A stretch of DNA of 64,000 nucleotides from Thalassoglobus polymorphus (lineage in GTDB: Bacteria > Planctomycetota > Planctomycetia > Planctomycetales > Planctomycetaceae), in contig NZ_CP036267.1 in assembly GCF_007744255.1 (NCBI RefSeq), positions 1,240,001 through 1,304,000 on the forward strand, read 5' to 3'. Positions 9,031 to 18,615 of the stretch are shown here, one piece after another; positions within the stretch are counted from its first letter, which is position 1, and the number at the start of each line of letters is the position of its first letter. The notes beneath the pieces were generated by a model, which did no database searches, was not told where the DNA came from, and saw only the letters and a list, made by a program, of their open reading frames with translations. The position numbers and the translations under genes were made by a program.

Positions 9031-9141
9031 ATGAAGGAAATCGTATTCGCGTTTGGTCTCCTGACATTTCCGGTCAGTTCAAACGCATCGGTAAGAAGTT
9101 GAAAGTACCGAGACCGTCGAACCGTTTTTTTGTCAACAAAT

Positions 9142-11286
9142 TTACTTCCTCTTTGAGTCGCTCTTGCGACGATTGTCATTTCTCGAAGAGTGGTTGTCTC
9201 CGTTCTCTTGTATTGGTGGGATATCTGAATCGGTATCACTTACTAGAAGATTTGTGCGAGCAAAAAGACCGGTAAGGCTATCGTTGTCATCTCCCAAGGC
9301 GACCACAACGTCGTTAAATTCAACTCCCACGAGGAAAACGTGATCGTCGCCGCCGCCAAAATCGACGCAGAGGTTCGGTTTGCGACCTGCCGGGATGGTG
9401 ACAGTTGTTTCGCCGTTCACCAGACTTCCGTCGCTTGCAATTATCGTGATTCCGAACTCCGATTCGATCACCAAAACGGAATTGTTTTCTCGGTTTCCGA
9501 TCATGTGAATTCGATTGCTTTGGTCATCAAACTCAACAAGGATATCGCTTTCCTCGATCGCACCTGTGAAGAACGGACTGAGAGAAGTCTTGCGAACTGT
9601 CGTGTTCGCGAGGACAACCTTACGCAGCGAGATGCTTTCCAAATCGATAATCGCCTCAACTAGTGGTGACTGCAGGTCGGGGTCGTTCGTGTGATAAAAC
9701 TCATCTGCAGACTGAAGACGGGAGAACTGATCGAGCAGGACAGTCCTGACGAGCAACCCGGTGCTCCCGCCGGAGACATGATCCTCTGCCAGTCCGCCAA
9801 CCCAGGCATCCACGTTATCAACGGTTTCGTATAAGTTTTCTAACTCCGTTTGCAAATTGGCGTCGCTGGTGATTTCAGCGAATTCTGTCACGCGAGAAAG
9901 GCCAAAAGCTTCCCGCATTGAATTGTAGTCGGAGAGACCGTGATCTCGACCTCGCTGAATATTGAGTGCTGCCAAATCGAACCCTCCAGATCCCGCAGGA
10001 CCAAACAGAAAAGTTCGCAAATCGCTGACGACTTTCGTGTCGATCTCCTGGCAAGGGCTCAGCGGAAGACCGGCAAGAAGGAGGTCAACATTTGCAGGAT
10101 TGTCCATCAGGAAAGTCGGATTGAAAAACGCTTCAGAGAGATGAATCGTACCGCTCTCACCAACTTCGATATTCGTCGACAACATGCTATGTCCGAAGCG
10201 ATAACTTGCTGTCGCAAATTCGGTCGAAATCGAAGGGACCGACGGAGAAACGACGGGGTTTAAAGCAGCCCCTTCGCCAAGCAGAGCGGGAATGAATTCG
10301 TTATATGAGATCTGCTGCAATTCCGCCTGAACAATTTTCCTCGCCAGCTGATAAATTTGCTCGTCGCTGGCATCCGGATCAAGCAGTTCAATGAGGTGGC
10401 ACAACCGATTGTGCTCTCGGATGAAGAGGGTGTGCAGCGAGGTCAAAACAACATTTTCATTTCCTCGAATATCACCAACAAGAAAACCTCCCGGAGCACC
10501 CGCATTCGGTAAACCGACATCATTGATCGGAGGCATGTCTCCATCGCTTGTCCGTAATCTTCCTCCAGAAAACTCACGAATCATCGCCGACCGAGTTTCA
10601 TTGGAGCCGTACACGTTTGAGGCATCAATGAAGCTGGTGATCGAGTTGACCTGTTCCCGCGGAACACCAGGAAGTCCGGTCCCGCTGGCAAAGTCAGACC
10701 GATCAAATGCTATGGGTGATGGACCGAGAGGGTCGTCATCATCCTCAATTTCAATATCGGCAGTCCCATTCGAAGAGGCCGTTTCAGTGAGATCAATATC
10801 ATGGTCGAGAAACTGCCCCCAAGCCCAGGTCCAGTTCGACATCCCACGAGCGTTTGGAATGACTCCGTCTTGATGAACAACAGCGTTACTAATAGTCCGG
10901 GCGTTTGCACGATCAATCGATGAAATGATGGTTGTCCCGGAACCATCATCTGGGTAGTCAGCTGGTGAAATTCGGATCTGGTTTGCGCCAGTTTCTCCAC
11001 CGGCCGTTTGGTTGCTGGCATCGATTGCTCTCACATTGGTCAACTGAATTTCATATGCAGGGAGTTCGTTTTGCTTTCCCCCCGATCCTCTTCGTTGATC
11101 ATCTGCTGTGTTTGTCTGACGTTTATTCTGAGAGCGTTGATCCGGGAGCCTGTTCCTTGATTCAGAATAAAGATCACTCGGAGGACAAAGCAAAGCAATT
11201 CCTAACAATACGACGGCGGATGGAAATCGCTTTGTGATGCACGAGATTTTCTGATGCGGAGAAATGCAGCTTGAGTGGAGATTCAT
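9142..11286 (-). CDS. Secreted animal-type (peroxidasin-like) haem peroxidase
   Basis: A 714-residue protein of the animal haem peroxidase family (PF03098). A hydrophobic export segment at about 21-40 is followed by a basic/polar linker. The distal-histidine block WAWGQFLDHDIDLTE (His162), the catalytic-Arg block LHTLFIREHNRLCHL (Arg290) and the proximal-histidine block SYRFGHSML (His366) correspond to His95, Arg239 and His336 of myeloperoxidase. The signature NIQRGRDHG is also present. The C-terminal ~130 residues carry an acidic Asp/Gly-rich segment (DFGGGDDHVFLVG, ALGDDNDSL) resembling calcium-binding repeats, then a basic tail. It probably oxidises halides or phenolics with H2O2 outside the cytoplasm; the substrate is unknown. 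It is monocistronic and faces the phosphohexomutase. Confidence 0.92.
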   Translation of the reverse strand: MNLHSSCISPHQKISCITKRFPSAVVLLGIALLCPPSDLYSESRNRLPDQRSQNKRQTNTADDQRRGSGGKQNELPAYEIQLTNVRAIDASNQTAGGETGANQIRISPADYPDDGSGTTIISSIDRANARTISNAVVHQDGVIPNARGMSNWTWAWGQFLDHDIDLTETASSNGTADIEIEDDDDPLGPSPIAFDRSDFASGTGLPGVPREQVNSITSFIDASNVYGSNETRSAMIREFSGGRLRTSDGDMPPINDVGLPNAGAPGGFLVGDIRGNENVVLTSLHTLFIREHNRLCHLIELLDPDASDEQIYQLARKIVQAELQQISYNEFIPALLGEGAALNPVVSPSVPSISTEFATASYRFGHSMLSTNIEVGESGTIHLSEAFFNPTFLMDNPANVDLLLAGLPLSPCQEIDTKVVSDLRTFLFGPAGSGGFDLAALNIQRGRDHGLSDYNSMREAFGLSRVTEFAEITSDANLQTELENLYETVDNVDAWVGGLAEDHVSGGSTGLLVRTVLLDQFSRLQSADEFYHTNDPDLQSPLVEAIIDLESISLRKVVLANTTVRKTSLSPFFTGAIEESDILVEFDDQSNRIHMIGNRENNSVLVIESEFGITIIASDGSLVNGETTVTIPAGRKPNLCVDFGGGDDHVFLVGVEFNDVVVALGDDNDSLTGLFARTNLLVSDTDSDIPPIQENGDNHSSRNDNRRKSDSKRK

Positions 11287-11701
11287 CTCGATAGACTTTC
11301 ATCAATGCGCGGACCATCACCGTCTGATCGCGTCAACGAAAGTGCAGGCTTCCATTGAAGTCGGTCAGCGAGCAAACGGTGTGGCCGCAGGGAAAGGGGA
11401 TGGAACCGCTGCCTTTGCAGGAACTGCATGGCTGCGTTTCAAAAGAGGAAATGAGTCTCGCGAGACGTTTGCTCGATTGAATTCTGTTTCACGAATGTGA
11501 ATTTCAAATTCGATCCAAGCGTTTCACAAACTGTGACGTCATGATGAGAAACGGAGTCACCTGGACTTAATCAACGATGATTTTTGGAGAAAAAATTTCC
11601 AGAAACCACCTGTTGATTTGTCCGGATATTTCACGTTAAAGCTGCGCCGATCACAGAGAACGCAGCGGAGAAAGAAGAGAAGTCTGAGGGGATTCACTCA
11701 G
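11287..11701. other. Intergenic stretch without a recognised feature
   Basis: About 415 bases between the peroxidase start and the stop of the next minus-strand gene. Short open frames here have no ribosome-binding site or recognisable product. The part next to the peroxidase should hold its promoter, but no convincing -35/-10 pair was found. Confidence 0.5.
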
Positions 11702-13039
11702 TTATTTGCTCTCGCGGATGCAATAGAGAGAACGTTTTCCTCGCAGATAAAGTGAGTTGCCGACGATGACTGCTGAGGCATCAATCGCATCGTCAAGTTT
11801 ATTTGTTGCGAGGATTTTAAAGTCTGCTCCTTGTTCGAGAACAAGCGTTTCCCCATCGCGTCCGGTGAAGTAAACGCACCCATTCGCTGAAACGGGAGAT
11901 GAGTAAATAGCACGCAATCCAGGCATGCGTGTTCTCTCAATAAGAATTTCACCTGTTTTTGCATCAACGCAACTTAAGATCGCGTTATTCGATTGAGTGA
12001 AGTACAGAAGATCATCTACCAAAAGAGGGGAGGGGACATAAGGCGTTCCCTGTTGAAGCGTCCACCCCAACTTGTCGCTGTCCGTGACATCTCCTTTTGA
12101 ATCTAACGGAATCGAAACTGCGAAACTGCCGCGATAGCCGCTCATGCAAAAGGCGTTCTTTCCATCCGTCACAATGCTCGGGGCAACGTTCGACACCTGC
12201 CCACCGCATTCCCAAATCAGGTCACCATTGTCGAGGTGATAACTGCGAACACGATTGGGAGCATTGACGATGACCTGCGTTTTTCCCGCGGCTTCAACGA
12301 CTAACGGAGTATTCCAGGTACTCAGTTCATCTCGATTTTTTCTCCAGATTTCAGAGCCATCAGTTGCATCCAACACAACAATATAAGACTGCCCATCGTG
12401 ATCACGATTGATGATTAAGCGGTCTTGATAAATGACTGGAGCAGCCCCTTCTCCGAAGCTGAGACGTGTTTCAACAGGTCCAAGATCTTTCTCCCAAAGC
12501 AGCTTACCTGAGAGGTCGAAACAGAACAGGCCCTGAGATCCAAACCAGCAGTAGAGACGCTTTCCATCGGTCGTCGGAGAAGCTGAAGCGTAGTTGTTAT
12601 CTCCATGATGTCCTTCGTGTGGAACTTTTTCAGCTGCGATTTTTCGCCACAATTCCTTGCCGGTATGCCGGTCATAAGAAAGAACCATGAGTTGATAAAA
12701 CGTATTTGGGTACGTGATTCCAAATGGGCGGTCAGGTTGATCTTCAGGCTTTGGGAGCGATGGGTCGACGCGTCCAGTATTGATTGATGTCAGCACGAAA
12801 ACTTGATCACCCCAAACAATTGGAGTCGTGCTTCCAAGACCGGGGAGGTCGACCTTCCAGGCAATATTCTTCTCCTCACTCCATTCTCGCGGAGGAGTCC
12901 CGGATGGAGAGGCTCCTGTTGCGAGCGGTCCTCGCCACTGATGCCAGTTATTACTGAAATCCTGATTCGGTTCAGCAGCGAAGAGGTGCAGACCTGAGGA
13001 TGCACAAACAAGAGTGATTAGGAGAATTTTCAATGACAT
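11702..13039 (-). CDS. Secreted PQQ-like beta-propeller protein
   Basis: A 445-residue protein with a signal peptide (MSLKILLITLVCASSGLHLFA) and the planctomycete-typical start of the mature part WHQWRGPLATG. Repeated propeller blades contain DxxTGxxLW-like turns: YDRHTGKELWRK, FDLSGKLLWEK, DATDGSEIWRK, HLDNGDLIWECGG, DAKTGEILIE. This is the PQQ-like/outer-membrane-BamB-like fold; the Trp-docking residues of true quinoprotein dehydrogenases are not evident, so binding of PQQ should not be assumed. It probably sits in the periplasm. Two other members in this window (near 39 kb and 52 kb) share the WRGP start. A gap of about 370 bases containing repeat copy D separates it from the next gene. 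Confidence 0.85.
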   Translation of the reverse strand: MSLKILLITLVCASSGLHLFAAEPNQDFSNNWHQWRGPLATGASPSGTPPREWSEEKNIAWKVDLPGLGSTTPIVWGDQVFVLTSINTGRVDPSLPKPEDQPDRPFGITYPNTFYQLMVLSYDRHTGKELWRKIAAEKVPHEGHHGDNNYASASPTTDGKRLYCWFGSQGLFCFDLSGKLLWEKDLGPVETRLSFGEGAAPVIYQDRLIINRDHDGQSYIVVLDATDGSEIWRKNRDELSTWNTPLVVEAAGKTQVIVNAPNRVRSYHLDNGDLIWECGGQVSNVAPSIVTDGKNAFCMSGYRGSFAVSIPLDSKGDVTDSDKLGWTLQQGTPYVPSPLLVDDLLYFTQSNNAILSCVDAKTGEILIERTRMPGLRAIYSSPVSANGCVYFTGRDGETLVLEQGADFKILATNKLDDAIDASAVIVGNSLYLRGKRSLYCIRESK

Positions 13040-13138
13040 AATTCAAATCTCATCAGGCAGGGCGTTTTTTCATCGACGATGATTGTAACAGGATTCAACC
13101 AAAGAATGAGACCGAAAGTGCCCATCGCATCACTTGAA

Positions 13139-13243
13139 TTAGAGCATCTTTTGAATTGGTTTGCAGGATCTGCCTCGTGGCAAACAGCATTTCTGCTAGA
13201 GAAGTGCGTTCTTCACGGGCACACGATCGAGCAAACTGTTCAA
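13139..13243 (-). repeat. Dispersed ~105-bp element, copy D (reverse)
   Basis: Read on the minus strand, this shows the blocks GTGTGCCCGTGAAGAACGC, TTGCCACGAGGCAG and CAAACCAATTCAAAAGATGC, ending CTCTAA at 13139. It lies upstream of the PQQ-like gene at 11702-13039, between that gene and the end of the WD40 gene. Its conserved frame is open throughout. Confidence 0.8.
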
Positions 13244-13330
13244 GGCTTCGAGTTCTGTCATGTTGTGTGCTTTCGACCATCCCTTTTTGATGAGTCAGGT
13301 TCAGAGCGAAAACATTGAGAGAGGCGCATG

Positions 13331-13368
13331 AAAAAACCTTAACGGTACATTGACCGCTAAGGTTTTTT
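13331..13368 (-). terminator. Rho-independent terminator of the 13.4-22.6 kb cluster
   Basis: AAAAAACCTTAACGGT (13331-13346) and ACCGCTAAGGTTTTTT (13353-13368) form a stem with one mismatch and a 6-base loop. On the minus strand it ends in a U-run. It lies about 40 bases after the stop of the cytochrome-WD40 gene. Confidence 0.88.
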
Positions 13369-13406
13369 AAGATGAGTCTTCGAAGTCCGAACTCCAGAAG
13401 TCGTTG

Positions 13407-15797
13407 TTATTTTTGAGCTCCGTCTGTTGAAGCGACTTGTGACTGAGCCGCTTTCAACATTTGAATTCGTTCTTCAAGTGCTTTGACTTTTGCAGCTGTT
13501 GCAGTCGCAGCAGCTTGAGCATCTGCAAGAGCCTTCTGCTCGGCTTCTGTCGGCTTTGCAGCTGCAACAAGTTTATCGGCATTGGCTTTAGTTGCCGTTG
13601 CTTGTGCAATCGCTGCTTTTTCATCCGCAACGAGTTTTGCAAGTGTGGCATCGGCTGCTGTTTTAGCTTTTTGGGCGGCAGCTTGAGCCTGCATTGCAGT
13701 TTTGTAGGCGGTGTCTGCATTCGCAGCGTTCGTTGCTAATTTCGCAGCATTCGTGGCTGCAGCCTGATAAGTTGTATTCAATTCCGCTAACGTTTTTTCA
13801 GCATCAACAACACCAGGAGCAGTTTGGTCAACTAAGAGCTTGGCGAATGTGAGTTGTGCTTCGGCCTGTTTGACAAGTTCCTGACGTTTCGTAACGGCCG
13901 CCTTCACTTCTGGGTTTGTTTCTAGAACGGCTTGTTCGTCTGGAGTCGGCTTAGCTGCTTCTACCTGAAACTGAAGCGTCTTGGTTGCTTGAGTAACTCC
14001 TTGAACGGCAGCGGCAGCAGCGGCTTTGACTTGTCCAACTTTTGCTGTGTGTTGATCAAGTTTCCCTTTGGCAAGAGTCGCTGCCTGTTGAGCTTTTTGG
14101 GCAGCCACATTGGCTTTATCAAGTTCTGCTTTTGATGCTGCAACGTCCTGATTCGTTTGATTCAATGTTGCTAACTTGGCTGCAACATCTTTCTCGCTCG
14201 CTGTTTTCTGAGCAGTTAACTGATCAGCGGTGGCCTTCGCTTTTGTAGAGACGGCTACAGCCTGATCAGCTGCCGTTTTTCGGTCTGTCAGTGCTTTGGT
14301 GAGATCAGCGAGAGCTTTTGCTGCGACAGCGTGAGCACTTTTTGCTGCTTTGAAATGAGGTTCTACTGTCGCAAGAGCCATTGCAGCGGTAGGTGGATTC
14401 GTGTCCAAGACACCCAACTTAGCGGCGTCTTCACTATTCCAGACATGGACTGTTCCTGTCCAGTCTCCCCCAAATACTCGTTTGGTTTCCGCGTCGTAGG
14501 AGACCTCCATACCGATGTCAGCCAAGCCGCCAAAGTCCTTCAACTTTGCTCCGTCACCTTTCCAGAGACGCGCGACTTTGTCGATCCCGATTGAAACGAT
14601 GTTTCCTTCTCGGGTGTAGTCCATTGCGGAGACTCCACCACCATGGGCATTCCACGATTTGATGACATTTCCGTTTTGCATTTCCCAAAGTTTAATCGTT
14701 CCGTCTGCACTTGCCGAGGCAACAACGTTGCTGTCCGGGCGCCAACTGACATCATTGAGGGACCCTCGGTGTCCAGTCAGGTCGTAGAACAGGTTTCCGG
14801 TATCAGCTTCCCAGACAACCAACCCGGCACTCCGGTCTCCGCTGGCAAGTAAGACTCCATCTGGGCTGAACTCGATTGAGGTAATCCAGTCGGTATGTTT
14901 TTTGACTTCGTAGACAAGTTCTCCAGTCGATGTTGAATAGACTCGCAACATCTTCTTGGGACCACCTAGAGCAATGAGTGACTGGTCTGGGCTAATATCA
15001 GCAGCGAGGACCTCATCGTACTCATTTCCAACTTCTGTCTTTCGTTCTCCAGTTTTGACATCGTAAACAACGACTTTGCCCATCTGTCCGCCGCGGCCGC
15101 CACCAGCAATCAACAGTGCTCCATTTCGGCTGAACTTGAGGATATGTGGCTGACCTTCAGGAAACGGAAGTGTTCCCAGAGAATCGAGTGTCTGTGAATG
15201 GTAAAGACCAATCTGCTTGTATCCCGAAACCGCTGTGATTGGAGCCCACGGGCTGGATGTCAGGGCTGTGACAGCATTCTTCTTGGTCAAGACATGTGGT
15301 GGCTCACCAAGATACTTCTGCGGCATTGCAACATCAGCCGGGCGAGTCGTTGTGACTTCAATCTTGTCGAGCTTTGGCTTCTTTTTGATCTTCGCCGTAC
15401 TTCCAGCATTCTCGAGAGCACCCAAATCAATCCATTTCTTGATGGTGGCTAACTCTTTTTCAGGAAGCTTGTCTGCATTCGGTGGCATCTTGGGAGTATC
15501 TTCATGGTTAATCAGTAACCACAAATAGCTGAATTCTCCATCACCAGGGTCGATTACTTCGCCTGATGAACCACCTTCCATCATCGCGGCATATTGATCG
15601 AGAACAAGTCCGCCACTGCGATCATTGGAGTTGTGACATGATCCACAACGTGCTCGAAAAATTGGGAGCACGTGATCGTCAAAGGTGATTTTCTCAACTT
15701 TTTTCTTGTCTCCATCAGCAGCTTTTTTCTCTTCAGCAACTGCAAATGATGTTGAAAGAATCGCGAAAGTTAAAATCAGGTGGGGGAGACGTTGCAT
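13407..15797 (-). CDS. Exported cytochrome-domain, WD40-repeat and coiled-coil protein
   Basis: A 796-residue protein with three parts. After a signal peptide (MQRLPHLILTFAILSTSFAVA), residues ~36-120 form a planctomycete cytochrome C-like domain with haem motif CGSCH (C51, C54, H55) and the distal-ligand-like block TPKMPPN. Residues ~150-450 hold at least six WD40 repeats (for example SIEFSPDGVLLASGD, DVSWRPDSNVVASASADGTIKLWE). Residues ~460-790 are Ala/Lys/Gln/Thr-rich heptad-like helix, likely a long coiled coil. I start at the ATG at 15797, which opens directly into the signal peptide and has GAAGAGA upstream; a TTG at 15887 would bury the signal behind 30 unrelated residues. It is the last gene of a four-gene leftward cluster. 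It may act as a haem-bearing periplasmic or surface scaffold; this is inference. Confidence 0.85.
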   Translation of the reverse strand: MQRLPHLILTFAILSTSFAVAEEKKAADGDKKKVEKITFDDHVLPIFRARCGSCHNSNDRSGGLVLDQYAAMMEGGSSGEVIDPGDGEFSYLWLLINHEDTPKMPPNADKLPEKELATIKKWIDLGALENAGSTAKIKKKPKLDKIEVTTTRPADVAMPQKYLGEPPHVLTKKNAVTALTSSPWAPITAVSGYKQIGLYHSQTLDSLGTLPFPEGQPHILKFSRNGALLIAGGGRGGQMGKVVVYDVKTGERKTEVGNEYDEVLAADISPDQSLIALGGPKKMLRVYSTSTGELVYEVKKHTDWITSIEFSPDGVLLASGDRSAGLVVWEADTGNLFYDLTGHRGSLNDVSWRPDSNVVASASADGTIKLWEMQNGNVIKSWNAHGGGVSAMDYTREGNIVSIGIDKVARLWKGDGAKLKDFGGLADIGMEVSYDAETKRVFGGDWTGTVHVWNSEDAAKLGVLDTNPPTAAMALATVEPHFKAAKSAHAVAAKALADLTKALTDRKTAADQAVAVSTKAKATADQLTAQKTASEKDVAAKLATLNQTNQDVAASKAELDKANVAAQKAQQAATLAKGKLDQHTAKVGQVKAAAAAAVQGVTQATKTLQFQVEAAKPTPDEQAVLETNPEVKAAVTKRQELVKQAEAQLTFAKLLVDQTAPGVVDAEKTLAELNTTYQAAATNAAKLATNAANADTAYKTAMQAQAAAQKAKTAADATLAKLVADEKAAIAQATATKANADKLVAAAKPTEAEQKALADAQAAATATAAKVKALEERIQMLKAAQSQVASTDGAQK

Positions 15798-15942
15798 GGC
15801 GACGATCTCTTCATTGTTATGGTGGGAATGCTGATGAGCTCTAATAAGGCTGCAATCGACTGTTATCCTCCCGGAGAAGGGCAACAATCTCCACAGGATT
15901 ATCTATGTTGCTTAGAGCATTTTCAATGCTTGTCGTGTCTGC

Positions 15943-15976
15943 GAAGAGCAGTCTCGTTATTCAGAGACTGCTCTTC
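15943..15976. other. Perfect 13-bp inverted repeat in a 304-base gap
   Basis: GAAGAGCAGTCTC (15943-15955) and GAGACTGCTCTTC (15964-15976) pair perfectly with an 8-base loop. There is no T-tract on either side, so it is unlikely to be a simple terminator; an mRNA-processing or stability hairpin between the DUF1549 and WD40 genes is possible. The flanks (TTAGAGCATTTTCAATGC at 15912, ACGAGGCAGGCAGAGCC at 15977) resemble the ends and core of the dispersed element. Confidence 0.6.
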
Positions 15977-16101
15977 ACGAGGCAGGCAGAGCCGAAATCT
16001 GATATTGAATTGACTCTCAACCTGAACCGATCACTTGTTCTGGGCTTCTCAAGTATTGATTGAGAAGCTCGAATGACAAGAGAGGCCGGGAGTTACAGGC
16101 T

Positions 16102-18519
16102 TTAGTGATTGAACAGGAACTCACGTGAGTTCAAGAGTGCCCAGAAGACATCTTCCAGACCTTGTTCAACATTTGTTCCTTCTGCATAAAGTGGAGCGAG
16201 CGCTTCCAATTCTTGCGGAGTCGGTTTTCGACTTAAAGTGATGATATAAAATCGTTCGACAATCTGCTCTGGTGTCAGACCATCGGCGGTGAGCTTTTTA
16301 ATAAGTCCACCTTGCTTCATTTTTGCGTTGACCGTATCTCCGTTCATCAGATGCAATGCTTGGGAGAGTGTTGGCTCCATTTTGACTTCGCAAGAGCATG
16401 CTGTTTCGCGTGATGCTCTTCCGAACGTTGTCAGGAAGTATGTCGACGTTGCTCCATCCGCGATTTGAACCGCACGGGCTCCGACGGGAAGTTTTGCAAA
16501 GTCGTCCTTGGTGCCTGTCACATGGCTGACGATATCGAGCATTGATTCAGCTTTGATGCGGCGAATCGTTTGATGCGCGAAGTTATTTTCGTCAGTGGCG
16601 TTACTTTCGTTTCGACGCGTTGAACGTTGATACGTTTTTGACATGCAAATGTCGCGAATCAATTTCCGCATGTCGTAGTTGTACTCAGTAAACTTTGTCG
16701 CCAGAGCGTCAAGAAGTTCCGGGTTACTTGGAGGGTTAGAGATCCGAACATCATCGATTTCTTCGACAATTCCGATGCCGTAGAAGTGATGCCAGATGCG
16801 GTTCGCAAAGTTCTTTGCGAAGAACGGGTTCTCTGGAGATGCGAGCCAATTTGCCACAACTTCACGGCGATCTTTCCCTTTGACGTCCGGTGCGATTCCT
16901 CCCAGGAATTTCGGAACGGAATTCGCCTGTGTCACAGGGTGCTTGACTTCACCACTTCCACGATTGTAGATGATTTGTTCACGGTAATCTTCTCCCCGTT
17001 TTCTTCCAATTTGTGAAAAGAATCCGGCGAAATCGTAGTAGTCATTTTGTGTCCAGCGGTCGAATGGATGGTTGTGACACTGGGCACACTGAATTCTCAT
17101 TCCCATGAAAATCTGAGCGACGTTTTCAGCGACTTTCAGCTGGTCTCTTTCGATCTCATAGAAGTTGGTTTGCGGAGTTTTGAATGTCCCTCCACTTGAT
17201 GAGAGAATATCTCGGACCATTTTATCGATAGGAACGTTGTTGGCGATTTGGTCAACAAGCCATTGGTAATACAGGAAGACCGACTTTTGCGAGACCTGAT
17301 TGCTGGATCGCATCATGAGCCATTCTGCCCATTTCGAAACCCAGACTTCAGTGAACTCTTTTCGTAACAGAAGTTCATCAATCTTCTTGGTTCGTTTGTC
17401 GGCATCAGAGTCCTGCAGAAATGCCTGGTACTCTTCAAACGTTGGAGTGAGGCCAATCAGATCGATTGAGACCCGGCGCAGGAATTCTTCGTCAGAGCAT
17501 AACTCCGAAGGATGGAGTCGCAACTTCTTCAACTTCGCTCCGACAAGTTCATCAATGTAATTGACAGGTTCGAATGGTCGCTCTTCGTATTGCAAACCTT
17601 TTGGTAGTGACAGGACTTGGCCACCAACTGTGTGGATATCAAAACGAGCCATAATGAAGGACTCGCCACGTTCTCCAGCAGTGACAACTCCATCCGGGCT
17701 AACAGTGACTGCCGTTTCGTTGCTTGTCGTGAATGCTGCGAGTGACGTGACGTCACGAGTCGTTCCATCAGAGTAAGTACCGATCACGAGTAACCGTTGC
17801 TGTTCACCGGTCCCGTCCAAAACTGCTTGCTTTGGGTACATGACGATCGATGTACAGTGAGCCTGGTCAGCAGGGTCGACTGGAGTTCCATTTGCGATCC
17901 ACTCCACCATCACTTCGCAGAGTTTTGAATCGGCATCGAAACGTTTTCCCCCAGTGTGCGGGACGGTTCCGATGGACTTTTCAACAAGCAAGCTCGCTTC
18001 CGGGACTGCGAGGTCAACACGACGTCCAGGTTGTTCGCGGGTGATACGGAAGTGATCCCCATCAGGATCGTATCCGAATAGAGATAAATTGAATCCGTCT
18101 TTTCCACGAGCAGCACCGTGGCAACTTCCTGTATTACAGCCAGCCTTGGTGATGACGGGCATCACATCAAGCTTGAAGCTGACAGGACGATCCTCGGCCG
18201 ATTTTGTTACTTTGATCGGAATTTGAACAGTTTTTCCTTCAGCCGTTACCGTAAGCTGAGTTTCGCCATCCGCTTTGGGGAAAATCTTTGTTCCGTTTCG
18301 CGAAATGAATTTTTCGTCAGCGATTTTCCAATCGGACTTCTCGGTCAAATCCCGAGTTAGACCGTCGGAGTAAACCCCTTCAACGACTAATGATTGAAAA
18401 TCACGTTTGGTGGTCAGGCTGATTTCCTTTGGAAACACCTTAAGTTCGACCAATTCAGCAGCTACCGCTTGTGAAGCAAGCATGCTGAAGACAGTGACGA
18501 GCAACATGTTCCTGCTCAT
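16102..18519 (-). CDS. Exported Ig-like, DUF1549 and DUF1553 domain protein
   Basis: An 805-residue protein with a signal peptide (residues 1-21), a BIG2-like immunoglobulin domain at ~22-105 (VEGVYSDGLTRDLTE), a cysteine motif CNTGSCHG (C128, C133, H134; Cx4CH spacing), a second BIG2-like stretch (IGTYSDGTTRDVTS), then DUF1549 (FLRRVSIDLIGLTPT, ~330-530, including the haem-like CAQCHNHPFDRW) and DUF1553 (WLASPENPFFAKNFANRIW to the C-terminus, ending LLNSREFLFNH). These domains are abundant in planctomycetes, usually beside DUF1501 genes as here; no biochemical role is firmly established. AAGGAG lies 7 bases before the ATG. The PPC gene is 96 bases upstream. The enzyme may be a redox or polymer-degrading surface protein, but that is speculation. 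Confidence 0.9.
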   Translation of the reverse strand: MSRNMLLVTVFSMLASQAVAAELVELKVFPKEISLTTKRDFQSLVVEGVYSDGLTRDLTEKSDWKIADEKFISRNGTKIFPKADGETQLTVTAEGKTVQIPIKVTKSAEDRPVSFKLDVMPVITKAGCNTGSCHGAARGKDGFNLSLFGYDPDGDHFRITREQPGRRVDLAVPEASLLVEKSIGTVPHTGGKRFDADSKLCEVMVEWIANGTPVDPADQAHCTSIVMYPKQAVLDGTGEQQRLLVIGTYSDGTTRDVTSLAAFTTSNETAVTVSPDGVVTAGERGESFIMARFDIHTVGGQVLSLPKGLQYEERPFEPVNYIDELVGAKLKKLRLHPSELCSDEEFLRRVSIDLIGLTPTFEEYQAFLQDSDADKRTKKIDELLLRKEFTEVWVSKWAEWLMMRSSNQVSQKSVFLYYQWLVDQIANNVPIDKMVRDILSSSGGTFKTPQTNFYEIERDQLKVAENVAQIFMGMRIQCAQCHNHPFDRWTQNDYYDFAGFFSQIGRKRGEDYREQIIYNRGSGEVKHPVTQANSVPKFLGGIAPDVKGKDRREVVANWLASPENPFFAKNFANRIWHHFYGIGIVEEIDDVRISNPPSNPELLDALATKFTEYNYDMRKLIRDICMSKTYQRSTRRNESNATDENNFAHQTIRRIKAESMLDIVSHVTGTKDDFAKLPVGARAVQIADGATSTYFLTTFGRASRETACSCEVKMEPTLSQALHLMNGDTVNAKMKQGGLIKKLTADGLTPEQIVERFYIITLSRKPTPQELEALAPLYAEGTNVEQGLEDVFWALLNSREFLFNH

Positions 18520-18615
18520 GAGGAACTCCTTTATTATCGTTCAGTTGAATTCAAAATTGGTCCAAAACACGAAAGATCATTCGTTGAGACGCTTCCGAAA
18601 TTGACTTCATGATGA

